From Sulfurovum sp. (GTDB lineage: Bacteria > Campylobacterota > Campylobacteria > Campylobacterales > Sulfurovaceae): a stretch of DNA of 35,588 nucleotides. Below the pieces are notes generated by a model. It was given only the letters and a program-made list of their open reading frames with translations, was not told where the DNA came from and searched no databases. The translations under genes and the position numbers were made by a program. Below are positions 1 to 9,923 of the stretch, piece after piece. The stretch covers positions 1-35,588 of the forward strand of contig JALXBG010000157.1 of the NCBI GenBank assembly GCA_026991605.1, written 5' to 3'. How positions within the stretch are numbered: the stretch's first letter is position 1; each line of letters opens with the position of its first letter.

Positions 1-2
1 AG

Positions 3-110
3 AAATCAGGTAAAGTTCCAGGAACAGATAAAACATATACAAAAGCAGCACACACTGCACCTAAATTTAAAATGGGTAAAACACTTAAAGACGCCGTAGC
101 TAACGCGTAA
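3..110 (+). CDS. HU-family DNA-binding protein, C-terminal fragment (truncated by window start)
   Basis: Frame 3 reads KSGKVPGTDKTYTKAAHTAPKFKMGKTLKDAVANA*, resembling HU C-termini (VPGTDKTY...PKFKxGKTLKDAV). Confidence 0.75.
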   Translation, partial: KSGKVPGTDKTYTKAAHTAPKFKMGKTLKDAVANA

Positions 111-128
111 TTAAGTTAACCTTTTTAC

Positions 129-155
129 ATATCTACTGTCTAGGGCAGTAGATAT
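129..155 (+). terminator. Hairpin terminator candidate after HU gene
   Basis: Perfect 10-bp inverted repeat ATATCTACTG-tctaggg-CAGTAGATAT followed by T-rich acttcatttattttc. Confidence 0.55.
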
Positions 156-229
156 ACTTCATTTATTTTCAAAACACAAACTAATCATCTCTAAGATATA
201 CTTCTACATTATTATTGAAGGATATTTCT

Positions 230-1027
230 ATGCTATTAAAAGATACGATATGCCTCGGTGTTGCAGGTAATTTTGCACACCATTTGGAACAAGCAGGGGA
301 GTTGGAAGATTTTAAGAATGTGGTGACTGAAACAGCAGATGCGCCTAAAGGAATTTTTCCTTTTTATTTACCTGGATCTGAGAGTTTTTTAGGGCTCTAC
401 TCTATAGGAACAAATACCCTCACTTTACCAAGCTATGAAGCCAATGCACAGGTAGAACCTGAAATTGCTGTACTCTTTGATATTGTCTATAATGATGCAT
501 ACGAGGTTATTGACTTAGATGCCAAACAATTTACTACGTTTAATGACTGCACTATACGAAAAGAGGGTGCAAAGAAGATATCTGAGAAGAAGTCCTGGGG
601 AGAGAACTCTAAGGGCATTGGAGACAAGTGGATAGCCATAGACAGCTTTAATGAGGGAGGGGTGATGGACAACTACCACCTCTGCTCTTTTGTGAAGCGT
701 GATGGTATTGTGCATCCTTATGGGGTAGATGCGCCACTGCTTGGGTATTCATACTTTTATACTAAACTCAAAAATTGGCTTATAGATAAGATGAATACGC
801 AAAAAGACTTTGGACCACTCGAAGATATTGCAGTACATCTTAAAAATAGCGCGTATCCAAAGCAGGCACTTATCTCTATAGGTGCTACAGCCTACGCTGA
901 GTTTGGTGAGCATAACTATCTGCAAAGTGGGGATGAGGTGTATGTGATAGCCTATGATATACGAAATGATAAGGCAGATTTTACTGCATCACAAAGTAAA
1001 GTCATACTACACCAAAAGGTGCAGTAA
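230..1027 (+). CDS. Conserved hypothetical protein (DUF5718-like)
   Basis: Long ORF (track start 215 is TTG; ATG at 230). Family assignment by recall of similar epsilonproteobacterial proteins only. Confidence 0.6.
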   Translation: MLLKDTICLGVAGNFAHHLEQAGELEDFKNVVTETADAPKGIFPFYLPGSESFLGLYSIGTNTLTLPSYEANAQVEPEIAVLFDIVYNDAYEVIDLDAKQFTTFNDCTIRKEGAKKISEKKSWGENSKGIGDKWIAIDSFNEGGVMDNYHLCSFVKRDGIVHPYGVDAPLLGYSYFYTKLKNWLIDKMNTQKDFGPLEDIAVHLKNSAYPKQALISIGATAYAEFGEHNYLQSGDEVYVIAYDIRNDKADFTASQSKVILHQKVQ

Positions 1028-1049
1028 AAGTAGAATTGAGAGATTCGCT

Positions 1050-2183
1050 TTAGTTCTTAAACCAAGACTTGACTCTGTCAAAAGCAGAATCAAAAGTAGA
1101 TTTGTGCGGGCGGCTCTCTACCCCATAACTCTCTTGGAGTTTTTCAAGAAGCTCTTTTTGTTCTTCGTTAATCTTTTTAGGTAGTATCATCTGCACTTGG
1201 GCGATAAGACGACCTTTGCGCCCACCATGTACATCTGCAACACCCTCACCTGCAAAGATAAACTGCTCTTTGTCTTTGGTACTTTGTTTGAGCTCAAGTT
1301 CTAACTCACCATCAAGGGCAGGGATAGAGATAGTCTCTCCAAGTATAGCTTGTGTAAAGAATACCGGTACTTCTATATAGATGTCATTACCATTTCGGAT
1401 AAAGTTCTCATCTTCTTCTACAATGAAAGTAAGATAGAGGTCACCACGTTGTCCGCTTTTACTCTCGTTACCATACCCTTGTGCTCTAAGTCTGTTTCCA
1501 GAGTCAACACCAGCAGGGATATTTATGGTAACTGTATCTTCTTCTTCATGGTAGCCTTTCCCATGACAACTGCCACAGGCTTCTTTTATGCTCTGTCCTT
1601 GTCCATGACATTTTGGACAGGTCTGTGCAAACTGCATAGGTCCTTGGCGCATAAGTACTTGCCCTTGCCCTTTACAGTAGTCACATGTTTCAAGTTTTCC
1701 ATCTTTTGCACCTGTACCTTTACAGTCATTACATGGTGTTTTATAGCGTATGTCTATTTTCTTTTCACAACCAAAGACTGCTTCATGGAACTCGAGCTGG
1801 AGCTCTATTTCAAAGTCAAGGGCATATTTTTGGCTAGGGTCACGACGTGACTGACGACCAAAGCCACCACCTCCGCCACCAAACATAGAGTTAAACATCT
1901 CCATGATGTCATCCATGTTTCCACCACCAAAACCACCGCCACCCATGCCGCCTTGACCTTCAAGTCCTGCTTTACCGTAGCGGTCATAGATAGAACGCTT
2001 TTCATCATCTGAAAGTACTTGGTATGCTTCATTAACAATTTTGAATTTGTCTTCAGCTTCTTTATCATCTGGATTTCTGTCTGGGTGGTATTTCATCGCT
2101 AGTTTACGGTAGGCTTTTTTAAGTTCAGCTCCCGAACAATCTTTACTAACTTCCAATACTTCATAATAACACATTTCTGTCAT
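1050..2183 (-). CDS. dnaJ: Chaperone protein DnaJ
   Basis: J-domain with HPD motif ([18 protein letters not shown]), Gly-rich region, four CxxCxGxG-type zinc motifs. Confidence 0.97.
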   Translation of the reverse strand: MTEMCYYEVLEVSKDCSGAELKKAYRKLAMKYHPDRNPDDKEAEDKFKIVNEAYQVLSDDEKRSIYDRYGKAGLEGQGGMGGGGFGGGNMDDIMEMFNSMFGGGGGGFGRQSRRDPSQKYALDFEIELQLEFHEAVFGCEKKIDIRYKTPCNDCKGTGAKDGKLETCDYCKGQGQVLMRQGPMQFAQTCPKCHGQGQSIKEACGSCHGKGYHEEEDTVTINIPAGVDSGNRLRAQGYGNESKSGQRGDLYLTFIVEEDENFIRNGNDIYIEVPVFFTQAILGETISIPALDGELELELKQSTKDKEQFIFAGEGVADVHGGRKGRLIAQVQMILPKKINEEQKELLEKLQESYGVESRPHKSTFDSAFDRVKSWFKN

Positions 2184-2211
2184 TGATATTTCTCCATAAA
2201 AGTGGGAATAA

Positions 2212-2252
2212 TTTTCGTGAATTCTACCATAATTTAGTTATAATCACGAAAA
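2212..2252. promoter_or_regulatory. Divergent promoter/operator candidate between dnaJ and Dabb gene
   Basis: 9-bp inverted repeat TTTTCGTGA (2212-2220) / TCACGAAAA (2244-2252). TATAAT at 2239-2244 (+) and TAGAAT at 2226-2221 (-) each abut an arm. Confidence 0.45.
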
Positions 2253-2271
2253 GTTATTTTGGAGCCGTATA

Positions 2272-2565
2272 ATGTTAGTACATATCGTCATGTTTAAATT
2301 TAAAGAAGAGAATAAAAAAGCCAATATTATCCAAGCCAAACAGATGCTTGAAAACCTTATGGGTGCAGTGCCAAGCTTAAGAAGTATAGATGTTGGTGTG
2401 AACTTTATAGAGGCAGACAGAGCGATGGATTTGAGTCTTATCGCAGTTTTCGAAGGCAAAGAAGGTTTAGATGCTTATGATATGCATCCTGAACACCAAA
2501 AAGTAGTTGCTTTCATTAAATCTGTCGTAGAATACTCAAAAGCTGTAGATTATAATAAAATGTAA
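2272..2565 (+). CDS. Dabb family (stress-responsive alpha/beta barrel) protein
   Basis: MLVHIVMFKFKEENKKANI...DMHPEHQKVVAFIKSVVEYSKAVDY is typical of Dabb proteins. Confidence 0.8.
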   Translation: MLVHIVMFKFKEENKKANIIQAKQMLENLMGAVPSLRSIDVGVNFIEADRAMDLSLIAVFEGKEGLDAYDMHPEHQKVVAFIKSVVEYSKAVDYNKM

Positions 2566-2611
2566 GGTGGGTTTTCTAACCCACCTTGGTGGGCAAGAAT
2601 GCCCACCCTAC
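2564..2611. repeat. Paired REP/BIME-like palindromes
   Basis: AAGGTGGGTTttctAACCCACCTT followed directly by GGTGGGCAagaaTGCCCACC and CTAC. Confidence 0.65.
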
Positions 2612-2628
2612 ATCATAAAGTTGAATAT

Positions 2629-3198
2629 ATGAAACACCATAAAATAGAAGCCTTTGAAAACTTAGTCGAAGCCTTCCAATCTTTGCCATCTATAGGGAAA
2701 AAGTCTGCCATTCGTATGGCATACCATGCTGTCATGGTAGACGGCTTTGCTGCCATGAAGCTGGCACATGCCCTGGAAACTGGTATTAATACCATACAAA
2801 AGTGTTCTAAGTGCCATAACATGAGTGAAGATGAGCTCTGTACCATCTGCTCAGACCCGTACAGAGACAGTTCTAAACTCTGTATTGTGCAGTCGGCAAA
2901 AGACATCTTGACTATAGAAGAGAGTGGGCAATTCAAAGGTGTCTATTATGTGGTCTCTGAAGTGCGTGATCTTGATGAAGCCCATCTTTTTTATGCCGTA
3001 GGTGGTGTGGATGAGATTATCTTTGCTTTCCCCCCAAGTATTGCAACAGATACTATGATACTGTATATTGAAGACAAGTTGCAAGGTTTGGAAATCAGTT
3101 TTACGAAGATAGCCCAAGGTGTACCAACAGGTGTTGAGCTTGAAAATATAGATATTATGTCACTCTCACGTGCTTTAGAGGCGAGAGTGAAGATTTAA
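2629..3198 (+). CDS. recR: Recombination mediator protein RecR
   Basis: Cys4 zinc finger (CSKCHNMSEDELCTIC) and Toprim region (GVYYVVSEVRD...). ATG at 2629 preferred over track start 2599, which lies inside a palindrome. Confidence 0.92.
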   Translation: MKHHKIEAFENLVEAFQSLPSIGKKSAIRMAYHAVMVDGFAAMKLAHALETGINTIQKCSKCHNMSEDELCTICSDPYRDSSKLCIVQSAKDILTIEESGQFKGVYYVVSEVRDLDEAHLFYAVGGVDEIIFAFPPSIATDTMILYIEDKLQGLEISFTKIAQGVPTGVELENIDIMSLSRALEARVKI

Positions 3199-3214
3199 GT
3201 TTTAAAGGTTTCTT

Positions 3215-4579
3215 TTAGACTATATTGACTGGTGGGTAGTTCCCTCCAGTTAGAATATTTGGATTCTCTATCCCATAGATACTATAAAGTGTTGATGCGA
3301 TGCTTAGCGGCTCAAACCAGTAGGTTCCACTCTTAGGTTTAAGCCATATCCTATTATATCCAGCATTATCTACAACTGTTTCTCCAACAATGCCTCTATG
3401 TGTAAAATAATCTGTTCCACCTAACACATAAAGATTTTGTAAATTGCCATGATCCCAACCATTGGCACCGTTAAGATTAACATTGCGTCCAAACTCTCCA
3501 AATACCATAATATTAATTTTATTATCTTTATTGATTGCTTTAAGATGTGCTACTGCTGCCTTTAATGAACCAAACAAATCTTCCATACGACTTACATAGC
3601 GACGTGCATCATTATGGTCATCCCAACCACCTAGACCGCCAGTACCAAGTGTAACAATTTTAGTATCTGGGTTCACTTCCAATAATGTTATAGCTGCTTT
3701 TAATTTATTTGAAAAGTTGTTTATAGGATATTCAACCGGTGTAATTATATTTCCTTGTGCATCCAATTTACTTTTTAAGTTGTCTTCAATGAAGCTAGAT
3801 AGTTCACCTCTTTTGGTAAAAGCACTCTTAATCTCCCCGTTTTGGTTGTAACTTTGAGATAATATATCCATATCTGTGGTTAGTTTCGGTATATAGTCAC
3901 TATTGCTATCGGTACAGTTGTTATTTTGTCTTTCTTCATCCGTACAAAAGAGCCATGGGTTCACACTTCGACTATATGGATTGTTAAAATGTTCATCAAC
4001 TCCTACTGGCTTAAGATAACTAGCTAGAGCAATGTTACCTTCTGTATAGAATATTGACTCCCCTTCCATTGTAACAAAAGGCATGAGTGTATTTTTGTTA
4101 ATCATACCTTTTGCTTGAAGTATGGTAGCAATATTTGCAACAATTCCACCACCATCTACGTCGTAGGTACCTCTTTGGTTTTGATTGGTACACAGACCAT
4201 GTGACTTGTTGTTCGCATCTTCACGTTCTTGAGAATAGCAGCAACGATACAGTGTCATATCTCCAGCTGCAATAAGATCTTCCATATGATCTCCGCCTGC
4301 TGACTTCCAACAATTGTTTGTAGTAGCTTCTGTATCACTAAAATAAGCATAATTATTTTGTGAATATTGGTTAATTGTATCTAAGTTACTAATATTACCA
4401 GATAACTGACTAGCACCACCATACATAAATACTATAATAGTTTGGGCGGCATTATCTTGGTACGTTGTTGTGGAAAAAGTTATATCATTAAGGTTAAGAT
4501 TAGCACTGTAGCTAAAGCTTGGCATTAAAACTGCAGATCCAGTTGCGAATGATAATTTTATAAAGTCTCTTCTATTCAT
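3215..4579 (-). CDS. DUF1501-family exported protein
   Basis: Twin-arginine-like N-terminus MNRRDFIKLSFATGSAVLMPS; C-terminal FGEFGRNVNLNGANGWDHGNLQNLYVLGG typical of DUF1501. Confidence 0.85.
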   Translation of the reverse strand: MNRRDFIKLSFATGSAVLMPSFSYSANLNLNDITFSTTTYQDNAAQTIIVFMYGGASQLSGNISNLDTINQYSQNNYAYFSDTEATTNNCWKSAGGDHMEDLIAAGDMTLYRCCYSQEREDANNKSHGLCTNQNQRGTYDVDGGGIVANIATILQAKGMINKNTLMPFVTMEGESIFYTEGNIALASYLKPVGVDEHFNNPYSRSVNPWLFCTDEERQNNNCTDSNSDYIPKLTTDMDILSQSYNQNGEIKSAFTKRGELSSFIEDNLKSKLDAQGNIITPVEYPINNFSNKLKAAITLLEVNPDTKIVTLGTGGLGGWDDHNDARRYVSRMEDLFGSLKAAVAHLKAINKDNKINIMVFGEFGRNVNLNGANGWDHGNLQNLYVLGGTDYFTHRGIVGETVVDNAGYNRIWLKPKSGTYWFEPLSIASTLYSIYGIENPNILTGGNYPPVNIV

Positions 4580-4580
4580 T

Positions 4581-6548
4581 TTAATTTACCTCTCTTTGTG
4601 TATAGGTTAGATCTAGTCTTGAAATATAATCAAGTACAACACGTGCAATATAACTTCTATATCTTTCTCTTCTAGTAGCCTGATCTTCAGGGTCATCTCT
4701 AATTATAAACATATTAAAAACAGATCTAAATACCTGTTTTCCTCCACGCTCTTCAATCATATGATTTTTAAATAAATTATGTTCACTATTTGTCGCTTTT
4801 CTTGCTATAGTTGCTTCAAAAAGATAGTCAACAAAACTTCTAAGAGTGGCAGTATGATTGTTGCTATTAGGCGTAAATTTATCATTAGAAATAAAACTTG
4901 GCATCCATCCAAAATAATCATAGTTATTTGGATTAGTCTGTTTTATGTTAGCTGGTTTTATTAGTATTCTTTCTCGTATAAATTTATGGTAGTAAGCAAA
5001 AGAGAGAGTGTCCAATGGGACGCGCTTTATCTTTCCTAATTTATATTTCATACTTGCTTGGTGCATTTTTTCCAATTCTGATTTAAAGGTGTAGAATGTA
5101 AATCTACGGTTTCTAAATTCCATTTTTTTTGCTAAAGAGAAAAAAGTCTCTTCTGCACTTTTAGCTCTGTTATTATGTAACAGATACTCTTCTGAAAATA
5201 GAATCTGTGTCAATATATCTTGCCATGTTTCTGGATTACTAGATACAATACTATTAGTAATTGCCTGTTGTTTACTATTTGATTTTTCTGGGAAAAAGAA
5301 ATTTACTAATCTTCTTGTAACTCCCTTTGTAAACCTATTTGACTTTACAAGTTCTCTGTAGAAATCCTCACCAGTTACTACTGCATTCCCACCAAAAAAG
5401 TTGGTTAGAGTATCTAATGGTATTGTATTTTGATTGAGACCTACTTCAAGAGTATCACCATCTTTATTTAGCTTCCAATTTTTAAGTGCTTTTCCAGCAA
5501 AAGGAACATGCTTGTCATTTCCATCAAGCAGATATATCTCTAACATCTCGCGACCATTATCTTCAGGACTTCTAAATCGTCGCCAATTATCTTCACTCAT
5601 CATATGCACATATGTAGAAAAACGCATACCTCCGTTATTTTCAAGCATTACAACTAATTGATTATAAACACCAGATATATCGGGAGTATGAGTAGAAGAT
5701 AGTTCATACGCAGGTGAAAACATAATCGTCTGCGTAAGAATGTAAGCAACCCAATTATTGAAGAAGTATTTATCTAAATCTTTCATTGCATAAAAGCGAG
5801 TTAATATAGTAGTAGCTTGCGGGATATAATATTGGTTATTGGTTTGACGAAATACTGTATCGTCTAAAATATAATCTTCAACCCATCCCTTGTCTGTTGT
5901 TTCAACTTCAAGTTTGTTACGTACACTACTTAAAAAGTCTCCATTACCAATTTTCTCTTTAAGTTCTTGTAGGGGGTAGCCAAAAAAGAGTGAAGTTAAG
6001 AGTTTATTTGCAACTTGAAGTTTTACTTCGCTGTTTAGTGCATTGAATTCTGCATTCGTCAATTGGTTGAGTTTATAGTCTGAAGACTCCATATTTTGCT
6101 GATAAAAAGTGAGCCCTCTATATTCTGTGTCAAACTTAGGATCTGGTATTTTTTTAATAGATATATTTAATGCATTACTTGTATTTCCTGAACTGTCTCT
6201 CAATCTGATACTAAAGTTTTTTACACCATTTGCTCCAGAAGTATTTAGTGTTATCGTTATTTTCCCAGAGCCATCTATTGTGCCTACTACTCTACCATTT
6301 ACAAGCACTTTGGATCCTGCTTCACCTCTTATGTTCAGTGAAACACTTTCTGCAAAGGTTGTTGTAGGTGAAGAGGTAAAGAGTCTTGGTTTTGTTGGCG
6401 CAATAGTATCTGGTGTAACAACAATTGGAATAATTAGACCATCAAAAGCAGGAATTAATACTATTTTTGCAGAGAGATTACCTGTGGAGAGGATTAAAAA
6501 TAACATGGTATATATTATTTTTATTATAAGGGTAGATTTTGTATGCAT
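4581..6548 (-). CDS. DUF1800-family protein with N-terminal Ig-like domain
   Basis: Located directly upstream of the DUF1501 gene (usual DUF1800-DUF1501 pairing); RLVNFFFPEK and LLHNNRAKSAEE-type motifs; Ig-like segment PTKPRLFTSSPTTTFAESVSLNIRGEAGSKVLVNG. Confidence 0.78.
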   Translation of the reverse strand: MHTKSTLIIKIIYTMLFLILSTGNLSAKIVLIPAFDGLIIPIVVTPDTIAPTKPRLFTSSPTTTFAESVSLNIRGEAGSKVLVNGRVVGTIDGSGKITITLNTSGANGVKNFSIRLRDSSGNTSNALNISIKKIPDPKFDTEYRGLTFYQQNMESSDYKLNQLTNAEFNALNSEVKLQVANKLLTSLFFGYPLQELKEKIGNGDFLSSVRNKLEVETTDKGWVEDYILDDTVFRQTNNQYYIPQATTILTRFYAMKDLDKYFFNNWVAYILTQTIMFSPAYELSSTHTPDISGVYNQLVVMLENNGGMRFSTYVHMMSEDNWRRFRSPEDNGREMLEIYLLDGNDKHVPFAGKALKNWKLNKDGDTLEVGLNQNTIPLDTLTNFFGGNAVVTGEDFYRELVKSNRFTKGVTRRLVNFFFPEKSNSKQQAITNSIVSSNPETWQDILTQILFSEEYLLHNNRAKSAEETFFSLAKKMEFRNRRFTFYTFKSELEKMHQASMKYKLGKIKRVPLDTLSFAYYHKFIRERILIKPANIKQTNPNNYDYFGWMPSFISNDKFTPNSNNHTATLRSFVDYLFEATIARKATNSEHNLFKNHMIEERGGKQVFRSVFNMFIIRDDPEDQATRRERYRSYIARVVLDYISRLDLTYTQREVN

Positions 6549-6632
6549 GTAAAGTTCCTTTTATTTTATGCCAAACAAGGAAACAGAAAGTGAAGATACC
6601 ATATTTTAATAACACAGATGCTTCATACATAC

Positions 6633-6725
6633 CCAATAGGCAACCTGACAATCTTTGTAGTATTTTTACTAAAAAGACTCATGGCTTTCTGCCCCTATCT
6701 CACAATAGGTTTAGCTTTGTCGTAT
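6633..6725 (-). ncRNA. c-di-GMP-I riboswitch (GEMM-I) upstream of DUF1800-DUF1501
   Basis: Minus strand: acgacaaaGCUAAACCUAUUGUGAGAUAGGGGCAGAAAGCCAUGAGUCU...AGAUUGUCAGGUUGCC. P1b hairpin CCUAUU-GUGA-GAUAGG with GNRA loop; G20, A47, C92 equivalents present. Confidence 0.85.
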
Positions 6726-6732
6726 TTTAGAG

Positions 6733-6787
6733 AAAGAGTATTGATTAATTATATACTCTTTTATTCGTTGCTAGTATAACATACTAG
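6733..6787. promoter_or_regulatory. Two inverted repeats between guaA 3' end and the riboswitch (terminator/promoter region)
   Basis: AAAGAGTAT (6733-6741)/ATACTCTTT (6753-6761), and CTAGTAT (6771-6777)/ATACTAG (6781-6787). Confidence 0.4.
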
Positions 6788-6909
6788 ACTTAATTACTTT
6801 TAACGCTCATTTATTATCCCTCATATTTTTCATTTATCTTCTAATATTTGGAATAAATTGAACTAAACTATTCTCTTTTGGGGGAGAATTATACAGTAAA
6901 ATTATACTC

Positions 6910-8445
6910 CTACTCCCACTCAATCGTAGCTGGTGGCTTAGAACTTATATCATAAACAACCCTATTAATCCCATCAATCTCATTAATAATTCTACGACTC
7001 ATCCCTTCTAACACATCATGAGGAACGTGAGCGAAGGTGGCTGTCATCCCATCTACTGACTCAACCATACGAATACATACGGTATTATCATAGGTTCTGT
7101 TATCTCCCATGACACCTACAGACTGTACATTTAGAAGGACTGTAAAGGCTTGCCATACTTTGTCGTAGTATCCTGTGGCTTTGAGTTCTTCTTGCATAAT
7201 GGCATCTGATTCACGTATAAGGTGTAGTCCATCTTCTGTCACCGCACCCATTGTACGTATAGCAAGTCCTGGGCCAGGAAAAGGGTGACGTCCTATCATA
7301 TCTTTAGGAAGACCAAGTTCAAGTCCTAGCTTACGTACCTCATCTTTAAAAATCTCTCTTAGAGGCTCAACAAGTTCAAAAGTCATCCAGTCAGGAAGAC
7401 CCCCAACATTGTGATGAGACTTAATAGTTTTTGATGGTCCTTTCACTGAAACTGATTCAATCACATCTGTATAGAGTGTTCCTTGAGCAAGGAAGGCAAC
7501 ATCTGTATGCTTCTTCGCTTCTGCATCAAACACTTCAATGAATTTTTCACCGATTGCCTTACGTTTTGTCTCTGGGTCAGATACACCTTCGAGTGCAGCC
7601 ATAAACTCTTTTTTCGCATCAATAGTAATGAGTGGGATATCAAGAAGTTTAAACATCGCCTGCACATCTTCTGCTTCATTTTTACGTAAAAGACCTTGGT
7701 CTACAAATACACAGATGAGTTGCTCTTTTGGCAATGCCTCATTTAACATGGCAGCAACCACGGAAGAGTCAACACCACCACTTACACCACAAAGGACTTT
7801 TTTGTCCCCTACTTGTGCTTTTATCTGTGCTATTTTTTCTTTGGCAAAACCACCCATGTTCCATGTACTGTCACAACCACAAATATGTTTAGCAAAGTTC
7901 TTAAGAAGCTGTGTTCCCTCTACACTATGGTGTACTTCTGGGTGAAACTGAAAGGCATAGAGTTTTTGTTCTACATTGGCTATAGCAGCATAAGGAGAAT
8001 TTTCAGAAGTACCTATCACTTCAAAACCATCAGGTATTTTCTCTACTCTGTCTCCATGACTCATCCATACTATCTCATCGTTAGTCATGCCTGCAAAAAT
8101 TGCCGCATCTGTGATGCTTAATTTTGCTTTACCATATTCATGATGATCAGCTGCCACTACTTCTCCACCATAACGTTGTGTCATCAACTGCATACCATAA
8201 CAGATACCCATAATAGGCAATCCCAAAGACCATATCTCTTCATCTGGTTTATAAGCATCTTCAGCATACACAGAGGCAGGACCGCCTGAGAGTATAATCC
8301 CTTGTGGCTTACGTGCTTTAATGTCGGCAATGTTTTCTCTATAGGGTACAACTTCACAGTAAACACCTGATTCTCTTAATTTACGTGCGATAAGTTGTGT
8401 GTATTGTGAACCAAAGTCTAAGACTAAGATGGGTACTTGTTTCAT
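6910..8445 (-). CDS. guaA: GMP synthase (glutamine-hydrolyzing)
   Basis: Class I amidotransferase motif [11 protein letters not shown]-loop [14 protein letters not shown]-terminus PPATIEWE. Confidence 0.98.
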   Translation of the reverse strand: MKQVPILVLDFGSQYTQLIARKLRESGVYCEVVPYRENIADIKARKPQGIILSGGPASVYAEDAYKPDEEIWSLGLPIMGICYGMQLMTQRYGGEVVAADHHEYGKAKLSITDAAIFAGMTNDEIVWMSHGDRVEKIPDGFEVIGTSENSPYAAIANVEQKLYAFQFHPEVHHSVEGTQLLKNFAKHICGCDSTWNMGGFAKEKIAQIKAQVGDKKVLCGVSGGVDSSVVAAMLNEALPKEQLICVFVDQGLLRKNEAEDVQAMFKLLDIPLITIDAKKEFMAALEGVSDPETKRKAIGEKFIEVFDAEAKKHTDVAFLAQGTLYTDVIESVSVKGPSKTIKSHHNVGGLPDWMTFELVEPLREIFKDEVRKLGLELGLPKDMIGRHPFPGPGLAIRTMGAVTEDGLHLIRESDAIMQEELKATGYYDKVWQAFTVLLNVQSVGVMGDNRTYDNTVCIRMVESVDGMTATFAHVPHDVLEGMSRRIINEIDGINRVVYDISSKPPATIEWE

Positions 8446-8512
8446 AGATAAAATCCTTATATTTGTATGAATAAATTTTACAATTAAAACTTATTTATGC
8501 AAATATATCAAA

Positions 8513-8532
8513 GGTGTGTGAATACACACACC
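8513..8532. repeat. Single REP-like palindrome
   Basis: GGTGTGTG-aata-CACACACC; minus strand reads GTAGGTGTGTGTATTCACACACC. Confidence 0.5.
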
Positions 8533-8541
8533 TACATGATA

Positions 8542-9867
8542 CTACAGGTGGTGTGCCCCAATGTGAAGAATTTCAAACTGTACGTACCACACAGTGATTG
8601 ATACTATATATCCAATCAACACTGTCCATGCATATTTCATGTGTGATGCAAAAGTATAAATACCATGCATTTTACCCATCACACCTACACCTGCAGCAGA
8701 ACCAAAAGAGATAAGGCTTCCCCCTACTCCTGCAGTCATGGTTACGAGCATCCACTGAGATTGTGCGTCTACACCCATGTCTGGATTGGCTTTAAGAACA
8801 GCGGACATAACCGGTACATTATCTACTATTGCGGAGATAAATCCTACTCCGATGTTCACTGCTGTTGCACCAAACTGGCTGTAAAGTGCGGTAAAGTATT
8901 CAAGGAAACCTAAAAAGTGAAGTCCGCCAACAGCTGCCAAAATACCAAAGAAGAAAAGCAGTGTATCATTTTCAATTTTTGCTATCCATGAAAAAGCATT
9001 TAGTTGTGTTGTTGATGCACTTCTGTTAATTTTATATACATACATTTTAAGAATGGATAAACCAAACATCATACCCCACATTGCAGGTAAGTGTAGCACT
9101 TGGTGAGAGATAACGGCTAAAAAGATAGTTAATGCAAAAAGAGCAATGATTTGTTTACCACCCTCTTGAATTTCAGCTTTCTTTTCATCTGCATTAAATG
9201 GTGGTTTTCCTGCTGGTACAAAACGTGAAAGTAAAAATGCAGTAATTCCCCAACCCATAATCGCCGCAGGGAATAAGAATAAGAATTCTGTAAAACTTCC
9301 TTTACCATCTACCCATACCATCAATGTCGTGATATCGCCAAATGGAGACCATGCTCCACCTGCATTGGCAGCAACGACGATATTGATTGCACCTGGTACT
9401 AAAAATGATTTATTCTCTTTATCGATAGTAAGAAGTACTGTTGAGAGGATAAGTGCGGTAGTAAGGTTATCTGCAACAGGTGAGATAAAAAATGCAAGTA
9501 AACCTGTAACCCAAAACAATTTTTTATAGCTATACCCTTTAGAGACAAGGTTGTAACGTAATGCAGAAAAGACACCCCTGTCTATCATCGCTTCGATGTA
9601 TGTCATCGCTACGAGTAAGAAGAAGAAAATCCCTGCAATTTCAACAATAAGATGCTCTACCTCTGTTTCCAAACCATGTGCATCAAGTCCATTAATAGCA
9701 AAGTAAAGACCTGTAAGCATAAATATACCTGTGCCTGCCAAAAGTGCTGGCTTAGCTTTATTGATAAGGTATTTATCTTCTGTCGCAATAAAATAATATG
9801 CGGCTACAAAAATAAAAAGGGAAAGTATCCCGACCCATGTGGTGGTTAAGTGTAATTGTTCGTGCAT
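8542..9867 (-). CDS. nhaD: NhaD-type Na+/H+ antiporter
   Basis: ArsB/NhaD permease features (MTYIEAMIDRGVFSALR, NIVVAANAGGAWSPFGDITTLMVW, GSAAGVGVMG). Start at MHEQLH (9867) is preceded by CAGGAGTAACA; track start is 9918. Confidence 0.85.
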   Translation of the reverse strand: MHEQLHLTTTWVGILSLFIFVAAYYFIATEDKYLINKAKPALLAGTGIFMLTGLYFAINGLDAHGLETEVEHLIVEIAGIFFFLLVAMTYIEAMIDRGVFSALRYNLVSKGYSYKKLFWVTGLLAFFISPVADNLTTALILSTVLLTIDKENKSFLVPGAINIVVAANAGGAWSPFGDITTLMVWVDGKGSFTEFLFLFPAAIMGWGITAFLLSRFVPAGKPPFNADEKKAEIQEGGKQIIALFALTIFLAVISHQVLHLPAMWGMMFGLSILKMYVYKINRSASTTQLNAFSWIAKIENDTLLFFFGILAAVGGLHFLGFLEYFTALYSQFGATAVNIGVGFISAIVDNVPVMSAVLKANPDMGVDAQSQWMLVTMTAGVGGSLISFGSAAGVGVMGKMHGIYTFASHMKYAWTVLIGYIVSITVWYVQFEILHIGAHHL

Positions 9868-9923
9868 TGTTACTCCTGCTGTTAATTTTTCTACATAGTA
9901 TGTTATATCTCTATACATACCAT

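Noticed and set aside
1350-1850. 166-aa plus-strand ORF inside dnaJ
   Set aside because: Antisense to the strongly conserved dnaJ frame; translation is Cys/Phe-rich with no recognisable motif, so shadow ORF.
6109-6552. 147-aa plus-strand ORF antisense to the DUF1800 gene
   Set aside because: Mirror frame of a real CDS with no independent coding signal.
7538-7945. 135-aa plus-strand ORF in guaA
   Set aside because: Shadow ORF antisense to the conserved GMP synthase.
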